NCBI RefSeq assembly: GCF_000143415.4
Contig: NW_003314410.1
Span: 1-64,000, forward strand
Source: Selaginella moellendorffii
Taxonomy: Eukaryota > Streptophyta > Lycopodiopsida > Selaginellales > Selaginellaceae
Direction of reading: 5' to 3'
DNA: 64,000 nt
Shown here piece by piece: positions 10,802 to 21,189 of this stretch. Every line of letters starts with the position of its first letter. Positions within the stretch are counted from its first letter, which is position 1. Under the pieces are notes generated by a model, which saw only the letters and a list, made by a program, of their open reading frames with translations, ran no database searches and was not told the DNA's origin. The position numbers were made by a program, and so were the translations under genes.

Positions 10802-11630
10802 TTGTTACTTTTCAGGGTGCTGAATTCAGGCCTTGGGCCAGCTTGTCTGAGGTACAATCAACTAAAAGAGTTTGTGCCAATAGAATTAAATCAAACTGGT
10901 TTCTCACACATAGCAGGTAACCTCTCCAAAGTTGCTACATGGACAGAACAAGAAGCCTTTGACACAAGTAAAAGTGTGCAAGATCGAGCATGCAGGAGGA
11001 TCGTTGTGGCCAGTTCTAAACTTGCTGTGGATGTAGAAAGAAATTGAGGACAGACAACCAATTTTGAATCCTACCATTACTGATGAAAGGTATTGCGAGG
11101 TCCTGAAAGTTCTAGAGCTAGAGCACAACATTAACATTGCGAGTTCACCGCCCAAGCGTACCACCAGGTGGAACGCACCTCGAGCAGCTTGAATAACCCA
11201 AAAACCACAAATCAGCAAACCATACCAGCTTGAAAAATAAAAAATCGGTAAACTATGGCGTTGTTCAAACTATATACAGTTTTTATTAGTATAATTTTCC
11301 GTGATTCGAGCTGCTAATTATTGTCTTGTTTGTTATCCGGAAGAATCTGCGTCGGCCGTCCGTAAAATCCTCTCCTCGAGTACTCTCTCCATCTTCGTGC
11401 TGCTGCAGCCGCTCGGTTGCGCTTCTCCCCAGCTTGTTTTTCCCATTCTTCTGTTATGCCACACTCAGTTTGATAGATGCGATGAGAGAGGAAGGGCTAG
11501 AATGCGAGACTTGCCTGGTCTTGTTCCCATGGTTTGGTTCCACATACCCTGCCACCAAGGATGCATGGAGCTATTCCGGGCGTTCGCAGCTCTATTCATT
11601 GCACGAATCTGCAGTGAGAAGAGAAGATGG
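10802..11630. other. Unassigned DNA downstream of the DnaJ gene
   Basis: Short ORFs are present (for example 10802-11047 and 11301-11654 on +), but none resembles a family I know. The part near 11630 is the likely 3' UTR region of the minus-strand DnaJ-ferredoxin gene. Base composition from 10802 is less AT-rich than the stretch before it, so decayed coding sequence is possible. Confidence 0.4.
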
Positions 11631-12886
11631 TTAACTCATTTGGACAAACTGTAGGGAGAGTACCCGGGCTTTTGCTTGCTTCTTCTCCCACCTCGTACTG
11701 GCCTGGCAAGAGAAAACATTTCTGTGTGCTCGATTTTGCCTCAAATGTAGAGAGCTTACCGTTGCAAAAACGTCTGCGGATTGATAACCCATGCCTGAAA
11801 GCATGACGCCAACCTGTGAGAGCTCAGTTAATCACGAAGTTATAGATAGCCGGCCAGCCACTTACACTCACGCGCTCCACTCTTCGCATTTCATCCTCTA
11901 AAAGAGCGAGCTGAGGAGCAGAAACCCAGTGGATACAGTCCACGGGGCTTTGAAAACAGTTCGCGTTAGCTAGAAATGAAACTAGACACCAGCAAAACTT
12001 ACAAGAGAATAGGCAACGAAGTTACCATGATTCTATAGCAATCTGTGAAAGCGATGCGTCGCCAGATTGCGAAACAACTCGTGCTCTTCCGTGTTCTTCC
12101 TCAATTGCGAACGTACAAGGCGCTGTATTCACACAGTTCTTACATCCTATCCTTCGAGACACGACTATACATTAGAAAGTGAAAGAGAGAGAACACAAAA
12201 GCTTGATACGTACCGATGCATGAAACCTCGTCCACAAACACTCGATCCTTGGTACACGTAACACTCAAGAAAGGGTTCTTTGAAGTCAGGGCGTAGCCAT
12301 TTATCTCGTCATACACCATCCTCTGCTCCGGATCACTCAGCACCTATCACACACCAATTCTTTTCATTGTGAGCTGAGAAAAAACACACACAAAAAAAAG
12401 AACGCACACAAAAAAAGAACGTTTTTACCTCGTACACTTCATTCACAAACATACAAAAATTTGTAGCTCCAGAGTCATCTCCAATCAAATCGGGATGGCA
12501 TTCTTTCATACAGGAGTAGTAAGCCTTTCTAATGTCCTCGGACGTAGCATCGGGCTCCTAGAAAAAACATGAACAAATGAAAGAAAGGAACTGAAAACAT
12601 AAAAAGGAACAACAAAGAACCATACCAATCCTAGAACCGAGTAGTAGTCCTCTTCAGGCGCCTCAGTCCCAATGGAAGAGCTATCGTCCACTGTTGCTCT
12701 TGCTGCCACCGAACGACTATAATTTCTATAAGATCGGAGCTTCCTTCCAAATACCGAGGAAGAACATTCTCTAACAGCTCTCCCTAAATCTCGTCCAATT
12801 ACACTATTCGAATGATCTACAGGAAGAATTGTCTTTCTCCTTGGATCTAGCGCCGACACGCAGCGATTGACAGCCGTGGCGGCCAT
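11631..12886 (-). CDS. Chloroplast DnaJ-ferredoxin fusion protein (DJC76/77-like)
   Basis: Seven exons: 12626-12886, 12429-12557, 12214-12343, 12026-12146, 11866-11947, 11760-11813 and 11631-11702 (849 nt, 282 aa). About 80 N-terminal residues rich in Ser and Arg and poor in acidic residues look like a transit peptide. The J domain runs from EEDYYSVLGL through the CHPDL motif (the HPD tripeptide that stimulates Hsp70) to LSDPEQRMVYDEINGY. It is followed by a 4Fe-4S ferredoxin motif, CIGCKNCVNTAPCTF, with the partner CPVDCIHW. A conserved C-terminal stretch (GVMLSGMG, then RWEKKQ) closes the protein. This order is typical of the plastid DnaJ proteins with a ferredoxin domain, proposed to couple Hsp70 chaperoning to redox or Fe-S state in stroma or thylakoid. 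Exon 5's donor has two adjacent GT choices; the one giving RVSVGV was used. It is divergent from the PsbP-domain gene. Confidence 0.85.
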
Positions 12887-13176
12887 TTCTTTGATTGATC
12901 TAGCTGCTATAGCGCATAGAAAATGAATCTCTAGAGCTTGCCTGGCGCCATGGCCTCGTCTTACCTAGCCTAGAAATATTCTCGCAACGAGAACGAAATT
13001 TTTGTGTGCGTGGAGAGCACACTCAAAGTATCTCCACGCACGCGTCGCCACGTGGACGTAAGCCACGTGTCAAATACGTGGATTTATCTAGGGCACACTT
13101 GTTAGAAAGAGCATTTGGTATATTCTTGGGACACGTCACGGAGTTTAAAAACTTTGCCAATGCGGATATAGTGGCC
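12887..13176. promoter_or_regulatory. Shared promoter region of two plastid-protein genes with paired G-boxes
   Basis: The start codons of the DnaJ-ferredoxin gene (-) and the PsbP-domain gene (+) are 290 bp apart. Two perfect CACGTG G-boxes lie at 13049-13054 and 13064-13069, with further ACGT cores nearby (about 13076 and 13136). G-boxes bind bZIP and bHLH factors, including HY5 and PIF types in light control. Joint regulation of the two genes is inferred. Confidence 0.55.
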
Positions 13177-13929
13177 ATGGCGGCAATGGCTTGTATTTCC
13201 CTCGCCACTCTCCCCAGGTCTTCTAAGGCTAGGGTTTTCGCGGCGGCAGGAAGAGGAGGATCGATCGCCTCGGCATCCACAGCTACATGCGGTAGGCGGC
13301 AGGCACTAGCGCTGCTAGCGCTTGCGTCGTCCACGGCATTTGGATCGAATTCGAAGGCGGCATTCTCTCTCGATTCCCCGGTGGCGGCAGCGGCGGAAGA
13401 GGGATCCTCGCCGTTTGAGACGTATTACGGCACAGCCGCGAGCGCGTCCAGCTATGGCGGCTATGGCGGGAATGCGAGCAAGAAGGACTCGGCCGAGTAT
13501 ATCTTCGAGGTGCCCCAGGGATGGAAGGAGCGCCTCATCTCCAAGGTCGAGAAGGGCACGAATGGGACCGACTCGGAGTTTTACAACCCACGCAGGAAAG
13601 GTGAGAAGACTTACCTCACATACTTGGCAGGATTTCGCAAGCTCGCCAACCGAGACAACGTCCTCAACGATCTCTCCCTCTCGGACGTGAGCTTGCAAGA
13701 CGATATCTCCCAGGCCGATAGCATCAAGGCCTCGGACAAGCAAAACGATTCCGGCCAGCTCTACTACGAGTATGAGATCCAGGGGCCGGTGGCTCACAGC
13801 CTCATCTTCGTTACGTGCGCCAAGAACAAGCTCTACGCCCACTACGTGAGAGCTCCCACGCAGGACTGGACGAGAGACGAGCCCATGCTAAGGCACGTTC
13901 ATGAATCCTTCATGACTGTGGGAGCGTGA
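13177..13929 (+). CDS. Thylakoid lumen PsbP-domain protein (PPD4-like)
   Basis: Single exon, 250 aa. The start is the first in-frame ATG (the open frame upstream begins without ATG). The N-terminus has a basic Ser/Ala-rich plastid transit part, then a twin-arginine signal, RRQALALLALASS, and a likely lumenal cleavage region near KAAFSLDS, so export to the lumen by the Tat route is expected. The rest is a PsbP-like domain with VPQGWKERLISKVEKGTNGT, DSEFYNP, YLTYLAGFR and HESFMTV. In plants PPD proteins are lumenal photosystem assembly or maintenance factors; the closest type from memory is PPD4, which lacks the N-terminal PSII-binding segment of true PsbP. The subgroup is less certain than the domain. 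Confidence 0.85.
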   Translation: MAAMACISLATLPRSSKARVFAAAGRGGSIASASTATCGRRQALALLALASSTAFGSNSKAAFSLDSPVAAAAEEGSSPFETYYGTAASASSYGGYGGNASKKDSAEYIFEVPQGWKERLISKVEKGTNGTDSEFYNPRRKGEKTYLTYLAGFRKLANRDNVLNDLSLSDVSLQDDISQADSIKASDKQNDSGQLYYEYEIQGPVAHSLIFVTCAKNKLYAHYVRAPTQDWTRDEPMLRHVHESFMTVGA

Positions 13930-14135
13930 AAGATTACCAGGTGTGGTTTTCATGGTTTTTTCTTCATTGCTTAAGAAAGTTTGATTTTCCTTATGCAGTG
14001 GTTTTGATCCAAGTTGTCTCGATCATACGGCTCTTGTCATTGTATAGTTATGGTTTTACATACAGTTAGAAGTTGTTCTTACGCCCACTTCCTATTCACA
14101 AGACAAAAAGTTCGCCAGGATGAAGAAAAAGTCGC

Positions 14136-15098
14136 TCAAGCTACAGGAGGCCTCAAGAGAGAATCCTCCGTCGAAGTGGACGACGAAGGCATCCATTGCC
14201 ACATCCCGCCTGCCGGGAAGGCCGACACCGTCTCGAGCTTGAGCTTTTCGGAGGGTGGAAGCGAGTGGTTTTGAGCAGCCAGTGCCGCGGCCGCGGCCGC
14301 TGCTTGGTACGCGGGATGAGGGACGAAGGAGACCGAGAACGTCTTTAGCTGCTCTTCGAGCCTCTCCTTCTCGGCTTTTAGTCTGAGCTTCTCGTCCCGG
14401 AGTTCGTTCTTCTCAATCTGCGGAAGCGAGCGAGAGTAATTGCTTTGCTTTGCTCTGCTGTGTCGCACTAACGAACCTTTAAGTCTTTAACAGCTTCACG
14501 GAGCTTGTCGTTGGATTCCTTGAGCTGCTGGGCCTCTTGTCGCAGCTGCAGCAAAACGCATGCCGCTTCGATGAGGATGGCGGATTTGTCGGACTTGAGA
14601 GGCCTTCCCGGTTCCAGTGCGCCGCTCAATTCGAAAAACCTGTCAAGAGTACAAAAGGGAATTTTTCAACACAGGAGTCCCGTGGAAACAGTGAGGCACT
14701 CACTTATCATTGAGCTTATCCCGTCTCATCTTCTCTCGGACAGCCTTGGAGGACGTTGCGTCGTCCCGCGGCCTGCAAGAAGAACAAGCAAAACTTGTCA
14801 ACCAAATTTCAAACTCAGGGACTCGGAAGAAATGAGCTAAAAGAAAAGCCGACCTTTTGCGAGGCGATTTGTCAAGCTTTAGAGACTCGGCTCTGTAAAA
14901 GACGCGATTGCGATGAATCCGAGGTGAAAATGAAAGTTGGAGTTACCTGAAACAAGAACCATGTTGCAATTGGACCTGTTCTTGCTGCTCCGAAGAGAGA
15001 ACAAGAATCGGCTGCGGCTTGGTGAGCTCCTCCAGTAAACTCTCGTCCAGAAAAGCTAGCCACTGCCTGCTCTGTGCCGAGAAGCAAGAATAAGCCAT
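14136..15098 (-). CDS. bHLH transcription factor, ILR3/bHLH104 (IVc) type
   Basis: Five exons: 14947-15098, 14854-14892, 14704-14772, 14477-14639 and 14136-14417 (705 nt, 234 aa). The basic region reads SSKAVREKMRRDKLNDK, followed by FFELSGALEPGRPLKSDKSA, the helix-loop-helix of this subgroup, and then a leucine-zipper-like coiled coil (EKNELRDEKLRLKAEKERLE). The C-terminus MWQWMPSSS...DSLLRPPVA matches the conserved tail of ILR3, bHLH34, bHLH104 and bHLH115. In Arabidopsis these form dimers that switch on the iron-deficiency regulators and are controlled by BRUTUS E3 ligases. Here the acidic N-terminal region is short, about 50 residues. The ATG at 15098 was chosen because its frame joins exon 2; the longer-looking ATG at 15087 is out of frame. 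Confidence 0.88.
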
Positions 15099-16243
15099 TT
15101 AATTCTCCACCTTGATCGGCTCCGGGAAGAAAAAAAATCGATTGTTGAGACTCCCTCTTCCAGCCCCAACCTGTTCACAAATTTCCTTCTTTGTTTCTCT
15201 GTGTCCCTGTGTGTTCTTCAGCCCTCACCGGGCTTGCCTCCTCGTAGACACAAATGGCCCACAAATACAGTGTTTACACCACCAAACTTGGTGATGCTGG
15301 CTTTACCACCCTTGGCCTTCACCTTTGTTTTGGCGGCAAGGGGAAAAGCTTACCGCTAGCATCATCGTCGTTGCTAGCTATCCCTCTCAATCATTCAACT
15401 CCGCATTGGAAACAGTATCATATAGCTGCAAACTCGAAGAAAAACGAACTCGTTAAAACAAGGAGTGGCCCAGCTTTTGAGAGCACCTGTTTGTCGTCGT
15501 AGAGGGCCACTTGAGCTAACTTGTCGGTATCGACCAAGCGCTTGTGTCGGCCTCAAACCTCGCCATCAATCTCGAGCTAAAAGAAAAATCGGCAAGATAT
15601 AAGAAGGGAAAAGATAACACGAGCCTTGAAGATTCTTAACTATGGCATTTCAACGCGCTTAGGTGGAATAAACATACAACAAAAAACACACTGCATTCAA
15701 CGCAGTAACAAGGGATTAGTTTACGAGACGAGATAAAACCTTTACCTTGGAATCGGAACAGAGCTCCCAAGTTCATGAAGTATCATGAATGAGAGCAATG
15801 TGTTTCGCTTTTGATGTCAGAGGACTAAACTCGAACCAGCCAAGCTGCCACCACTCAACAACATGCAACCGAATGTGACTTTTGTCTGTTTGAGCAACTT
15901 GCTAAGCGGGCCACCTGGAAAACTGGATAAGTACGCGATTTTAAGCTATCAGATCTTGTATAAGAACAAAGAATACCTGGCCCACGCTGCTATCGTATGC
16001 TTGGGCCACCTTCGCAAATTATTCTTCCGGCGCTTCTAAAATCCTCCCCCTCCCAGGAAGGATGCATCTGAAGGCTGAGTGGCGCGTTGAAATATCTGCC
16101 GGTTAAAGATTTCCATGCTTCTTGCAGAAGTCAGAAGCTAGGCGAGACGTCTGAAAACAATACCAAAATCATTCAGCGTGCACACGTTGCAAAGAGAAAA
16201 AGAATAAGAATTCCAGTACTGACCAGGTCAGAGATCCGAGCAG
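15099..16243. other. Intergenic region with possible decayed minus-strand exons
   Basis: This is the upstream region of the bHLH gene. On the minus strand there are short protein-like pieces bounded by splice-like sites: FAKVAQAYDSSVGQ (near 15980-16020) after an in-frame stop, HKRLVDTDKLAQVALYDDKQ (near 15490-15550), and VKAKGGKASITKF (near 15290-15330). I could not assign them to a family and saw no intact ORF, so no gene is called. Confidence 0.35.
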
Positions 16244-19200
16244 CTACTTCATATCCTTCGCAAGTGTCATCAAAGCTTCGGTCACAACCACGTCGAAAGA
16301 GGCTACCATGCGGGAAATCGTCTCGCAGAGGTAGAAAAGAGAGCTCTCTCTCAGCCTTTCAGGGTCGAAGCTTTCCCTCTTCTGCCTCTGCTGCTGTTGC
16401 TGTGCTTCCAGGTAGCGTTTCAGTGCAAAGTGCGATATGTTCCACGTAGCAAAAGACTGTGGCACTCGCATGAGTTGGAGCACCAAGCTGGCAGCAGCTC
16501 CATAGTGACGTCCTCTCGTCATCTCCGAGACGAAGTATGGCACGATGACGTTCAGAGATGGAGCTCCAAGGCTGTCTTCGGGTAACAGTATTCCTGCCTG
16601 AGACTTGTGAAGGAGCTCCGCAAAACCTTTCGAGAGAGCCGAGAAAAGACCGGTTAAGGTTGAAGCACTAGCGATGGTTGGAAGAAGTCGTGCAGAAAGA
16701 AGTAAAACCATAGCGGCTTTGTCCAGAACCGCACCCTGACTCTGTAACTCAGCCTCAACACGATCCATATAAGTGCTCCTCAGAGATTCATAGGGGAGCA
16801 AGAGTGCAAACTTCAGCCCCAACAGTGGATTCTCTTGTGCTGCACAGTGGACAAATTCCTCGGCTTCGTCCTTGTTGAGTAGAGCGGATGAGCTCGTAGA
16901 CCACCTATCCAGCACGCTCAGAGCTGCTTCAAGGCCTCGGTACTGGATCAGCTTCTGGCAGGCTATCTTCCAAAGTGATTGTAGCTTGGGAGCTTCTACC
17001 GTCTCAGCAACGTCAAAATCTTGCCACCCGTCGCCCCAGCCATCCTCACCACCCTTGTCTTCAGCTCGTTGCAAGTCGTCTTCATTGTCTTCCTTGGTCT
17101 CAAAGACAGTTTCCCACTCCTCAAGCAGTAGCTTTAGAGCCGCGGCTTGTTTCTTCGTCGAAGTATTCTCGGCTAGCCTCGAAAAACAGTGCCATGCATC
17201 CTCTACGCTCGCCAGGTCAGCTTCTGTAACTTCACCGTCTGCAAACTCCTGAGCAACTATGTCCCTGGACCTCCGGGCGGCAACGGCTAGTTTTCTTTCA
17301 GTAGGCTCCAGCGAGCTTATATTCGTAGGCGTCTCGTCCAGCTCGGTTAAAGGCTCATCGTCCTGCAAAACAACCTTGATATCAAAACACCAAGGAACCA
17401 AAAGCAACTAACAGACCTTTGGCGTCGTAACATCGTCTTGGAGAAAATCGTCTGGTGCGCCTACTTCCTCCTTTTCTGATCCCTCAGTGGAGGCAGATCC
17501 CTCTGTGGAGGCAGAGTCAGACACCTCTAGAAGTGTCACTGGTAAATACTCATCTACCAAGTCGAACTCCTTCCACGCAGACAGTAGCTCTCCAATAGAC
17601 TCGCCGTCGCAATGGCGGAGTGAAAAGCTGATGAGCTCCTTCCGGGACTTAATATCTAGTCTCTCCGCATCGGGACCCCGTCCAATAGCTGCGCAAAGGT
17701 CCCAGACTTTGCCATGGTCTTTCCTTGCCAGGCTAAGGCACAGCTCTTGAGCCACAGCAACATCCCCGTGAGCGGCTGCTTCTCGAGCAAGTGCTTCCTC
17801 GACAAAGGCCATCTGACTGGTATCTTTGTAACCAAGCAGTCTCGCCACCTCGAACACTTCCTCGAGCGGAACGTGAGACTCCTTGTGAGACTCAATAGCC
17901 ATTTTCAGAACTTCCATCGGATCCTTGATCTGACGAAACTGCGCTGGCAGCATCGTCACACCCAGATATGGTAGCCTTTCGGTGACGGCTACAATGATAT
18001 CACGTTCAGCTATCCCAGACCCGGAATCTGGTATGAGGCTTAAACAGTCCTTAGCCCTGTCAATCTGCAAGAGACACGAACTTCAGCATCAAATACAGCT
18101 TCAAGGCGAAAGACTTACGTCAGGAGAATCCAGAGTGTTTGCAGAGTAGAAGAACTCTCGACTCGTTTGCAGCACGAGGCTTTCGATCTTTTCCTCGCTG
18201 AGAAGAGCAACTCCAGGATCCTTAAAATATGATTTTGCCAGGTGAAATCTTCCAGCTTTTAGAAGGCCCCGGCAAAACTCAGAAAGTAAATAGTCCTTCT
18301 CAAGAAATGTGAAGGCTTTTTCCTGAAGAACCTGTAAGTCCCGCCATAGTGCATTCCATTCCCCGTCCGATCGGCCTGGATGCTTCCGCAAAAACTTTGA
18401 CAATAATATACGAAGCATCTGTTTGGTTCCTTTCACATCCTCATTGGATGAAGCCAAGAATCCTATTTTCGTTGGAAGCTGCCAACAGCACTAGTAAGTT
18501 AGCGAACATATAATAGAGCTCGAAACATACCTGATAGCGAAACAAAATCTTTCCAGCCTGTATGTGTCCTTCGGCTGTCCTCAACCGTCTCGCAAGTTCA
18601 TCGCTGATTGCAGGATACCTTTTCGTCGGGCTCACGTTGAAAGGTGCATCCATCGATGTGTCTGTTAATGTTCTGTTAGGATATCGCAGTGCATTCACAA
18701 AACCTCTCCGTAAACCCCTTTCGCCATAAGTATCACTGGCCTTCTGCTGCTGCTTGTCATCTTCCCACGGTAACCTTGAAAGAATAGAGGCCATGAGCTC
18801 CCACTCATCTGTCTGGGAAGAGCTATAGATGCAGTCCAGACCCGCAGCAATTATCTCCGCTTCGTCCTTGAACAGCACACCCTTGTATGGTGGCTTGCAC
18901 GAATCCTCCAAGACAACCGCACAAAGTTGCAAGTTCGCTGACGCAACCTCCTTGAGATATCGAACGAGAAAGCTCTGCTGCGTCTCTCCTTGCTCAGCCA
19001 GCCCTTGTACGAAAGGAACTGCAACCTCCATCAGCCTGTCCACAACGTTGTCCTCGGTCACGCCCCTCAGCATCATCTTAAACTTGTCAAACGCATCCAG
19101 AGCTTCCCACGTTGCCAGTGCCAAGCTCGCGTCGTCCTCTTTGCACTCGGCATTCGAGAAGGACACCCTGCAAAGGTCCGCAACGTCCTTCCACAGATCG

Positions 19201-20083
19201 TTCAATCCGCTGACGCCCTTTTGTATCCCAGCATCCAGAAGAAACAAGCTGTTCTCGAGCTGACCACTCAGCTGGTCTATTCTTCTCGCTCGCTGCAGAT
19301 ACCACGAAGTTATCTCTTCCGCCGCAGGCCACCTTAAACCTCTGGACAAGTTCACCATAAACTCGGTAGACTCGTGAAGATCAACCTCGCCGGAGACTCC
19401 AGCATCTGCCAGCCTCACCACAGCTTCGCTTTCAATCCAGTCTTGGCCCCGACGAGGAAGTAAAACTTGAGGTGGTGACAACCTCGGAAGAAGCTGCTCG
19501 TAAGTGTGAGGTGAAAGCGTCTCTGGAATCCCGTCCAAAATGCTCAAGACGTGAGGAGCTAGAGCATAGCCGTGACGCTTCATTAGCAGCTCGAGAGCAC
19601 CCGTCTTCCCGTGCTCGGCGAAGGTAGACGCAAGCCTGTGCAAGCTGGTCGATCGAAAGATCATGTACTTTTGAGGATCATACCTGGGAAGTATAGCACT
19701 ACATTGAGAAAACGAGAAAGAAAAAGGAAACGAAAGAGCAAGACTAACCTCCCCATATGAATCCCCAGGTATGTGTCGAGGCGATCCTTGAATTGGAGCA
19801 AACGCAATCTCCCGAGAAGAAAGAATCTCCTCTCGTCGTCGCCTCCTCCAGCCTGATCCCTGAATTTCTCTGTCTCCGCCAGGCCGTAAGCTAGCAGCGC
19901 CGCCATGGCTTCGGATGTAGAGCACAGCCTCCGCAAGCACTCGCTCACGACCCATCGCCTGTCCCGGACGAATTCCAGGTTCTCCTGGATCGCATTGGCC
20001 CCGAAATCCGACTTTTTCCAGCGATCCCTGTAGAAATCCTGCGATGCATTTCCAGCGCCGCCAAGCGCCGATTGCCGCCCCAT
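16244..20083 (-). CDS. Sec39-domain protein, NBAS/MIP2 homologue lacking the beta-propeller half
   Basis: Five exons: 19749-20083, 18531-19698, 18119-18478, 17417-18064 and 16244-17362 (3630 nt, 1209 aa). The protein matches the Sec39 part of plant MAG2-interacting protein 2 and animal NBAS throughout: ALELLMKRHGYALAPHVLSI, KQMLRILLSKFLRKHPGRSD, WRDLQVLQEKAFTFLE, EFCRGLLKAGRFHLAKSYF, LGVTMLPAQFRQIKDPMEV, VWDLCAAIGRGPDAE and ESIGELLSAWKEFD. Sec39/NBAS is a subunit of the Dsl1/NRZ tethering complex on the ER that captures Golgi-derived COPI vesicles. Plant and animal homologues are near 2,370 aa, with an N-terminal WD40-like propeller of about 600 residues that is missing here. An in-frame stop lies 21 nt upstream of the chosen ATG, so the model does not simply extend. 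The propeller could be a distant upstream exon, a separate gene, or lost. Confidence 0.85.
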
Positions 20084-21189
20084 GGATCGATGGATCCGCG
20101 CGTATTACATCTCTACGCTCACCTCCTCGATTCCAAAACCCTGTTGTTTTAGGGCTCTTGGGGCAACCCATAACTTTCATATTGTCCTGTGCTCTAACGG
20201 AGCTCCAGGAAGCACGAGAGCTTGCCGGACGAAACTCGAGCAACTGGAGGCTGATCGATTGGAGCTCCTCAAGCAAATACCGGGATTGAATCTATCGCCA
20301 GAAAGGGAAATGTGTCTCTGGAGTAGGAGTTTCAAAACAAAATCTCGCGGGGAGGTTGATGGAGAGTTCTAGCAACAGCTTTTTTGGCCCGAAAGGAGTA
20401 AAAGAGAAAAAATGGGAAGCTTTCGCTCACCACGCTAGCATTGACAGCGTTGATCGGATGGCGGAGGATATAGTATCCATCAAGAATTTGACTGAAAAAA
20501 AAGGCTTCCCTCGAAGCTTGGTGCTTGGAACAATTTCTTCGCCAGCACTATTTAGGCCGCCAAATACACCGTTTTGGAGGTCCAAAAGCGTTGGAGTGTG
20601 GTGACGAGCTTTATCTCAATTTTCTTAAAGTGGACTTCTCATTCATCTGAGGAACAAGTTACAAGAGAATGCGCTAATTTAATTACAACTACTAAGGGCC
20701 TCGATTGTTGCTTTGTTATGAATAACACGCTCAAACATGATAGACAACAAGACTATAAGCCAAACTATAAGCCATGGAGTCTTACGAAAGCTTTGACTCG
20801 AGGATCCAGATTAGATGCCAGACTTCCCAACAACGAAGCGTTTACGAGTCTTAATCTGGACCAAACCCATTCCTCGAGTCAAAGTTTTCGTGGCTTATAG
20901 TTCGTACGCAAGTAAAGTTGGCACACGCCCAGAACACTTTGGAGGGGCTCCAAGATAATGAACTTGGACAACGATTCCCATTTTTCGATGATGGAAGAAC
21001 GCCGGGCGTCTTTATAAAAGCACGAAAAAAACGTAAGGGTCTTTAACTGTGTCAAAAGCTAGGAGGCAAATTCTTGCAATGGACACAATGCAGTGATACG
21101 ACACGCAAATGCGATCAGACAGCAATCGTTCATTTTGTAGAAATGATCTTGGGACACCTCTTATTTTAGGGTTCCTGTGGAGAAGGGCA
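20084..21189. other. Divergent intergenic region between Sec39 and SINA-like genes
   Basis: No ORF with recognisable product. It contains a long imperfect inverted repeat (20763-20902, listed separately) and a TTTAGGG telomere-box motif at about 21160, just upstream of the SINA-like ATG. Confidence 0.5.
20763..20902. repeat. Imperfect inverted repeat, about 50-nt arms
   Basis: The left arm (about 20763-20813) contains AACTATAAGCCA, CGAAAGCTTTGACTCGAGGA and TCCAGATTAG. The right arm (about 20851-20902) carries the reverse complements in mirror order with a small internal insertion in each arm. The loop is about 38 nt. This could be a foldback (MITE-like) element or a transcribed hairpin such as a young microRNA precursor; the sequence alone does not decide. 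Confidence 0.65.

Noticed and set aside
13315-13842. 175-codon minus-strand ORF opposite the PsbP-domain gene
   Set aside because: Shadow frame of a GC-rich single-exon gene with clear domain similarity on the other strand.
18441-20276. 611-codon minus-strand ORF as the N-terminus of the Sec39 gene
   Set aside because: Its first part reads exon 1 out of frame and runs through the intron at 19699-19748; the spliced model keeps Sec39 similarity on both sides.
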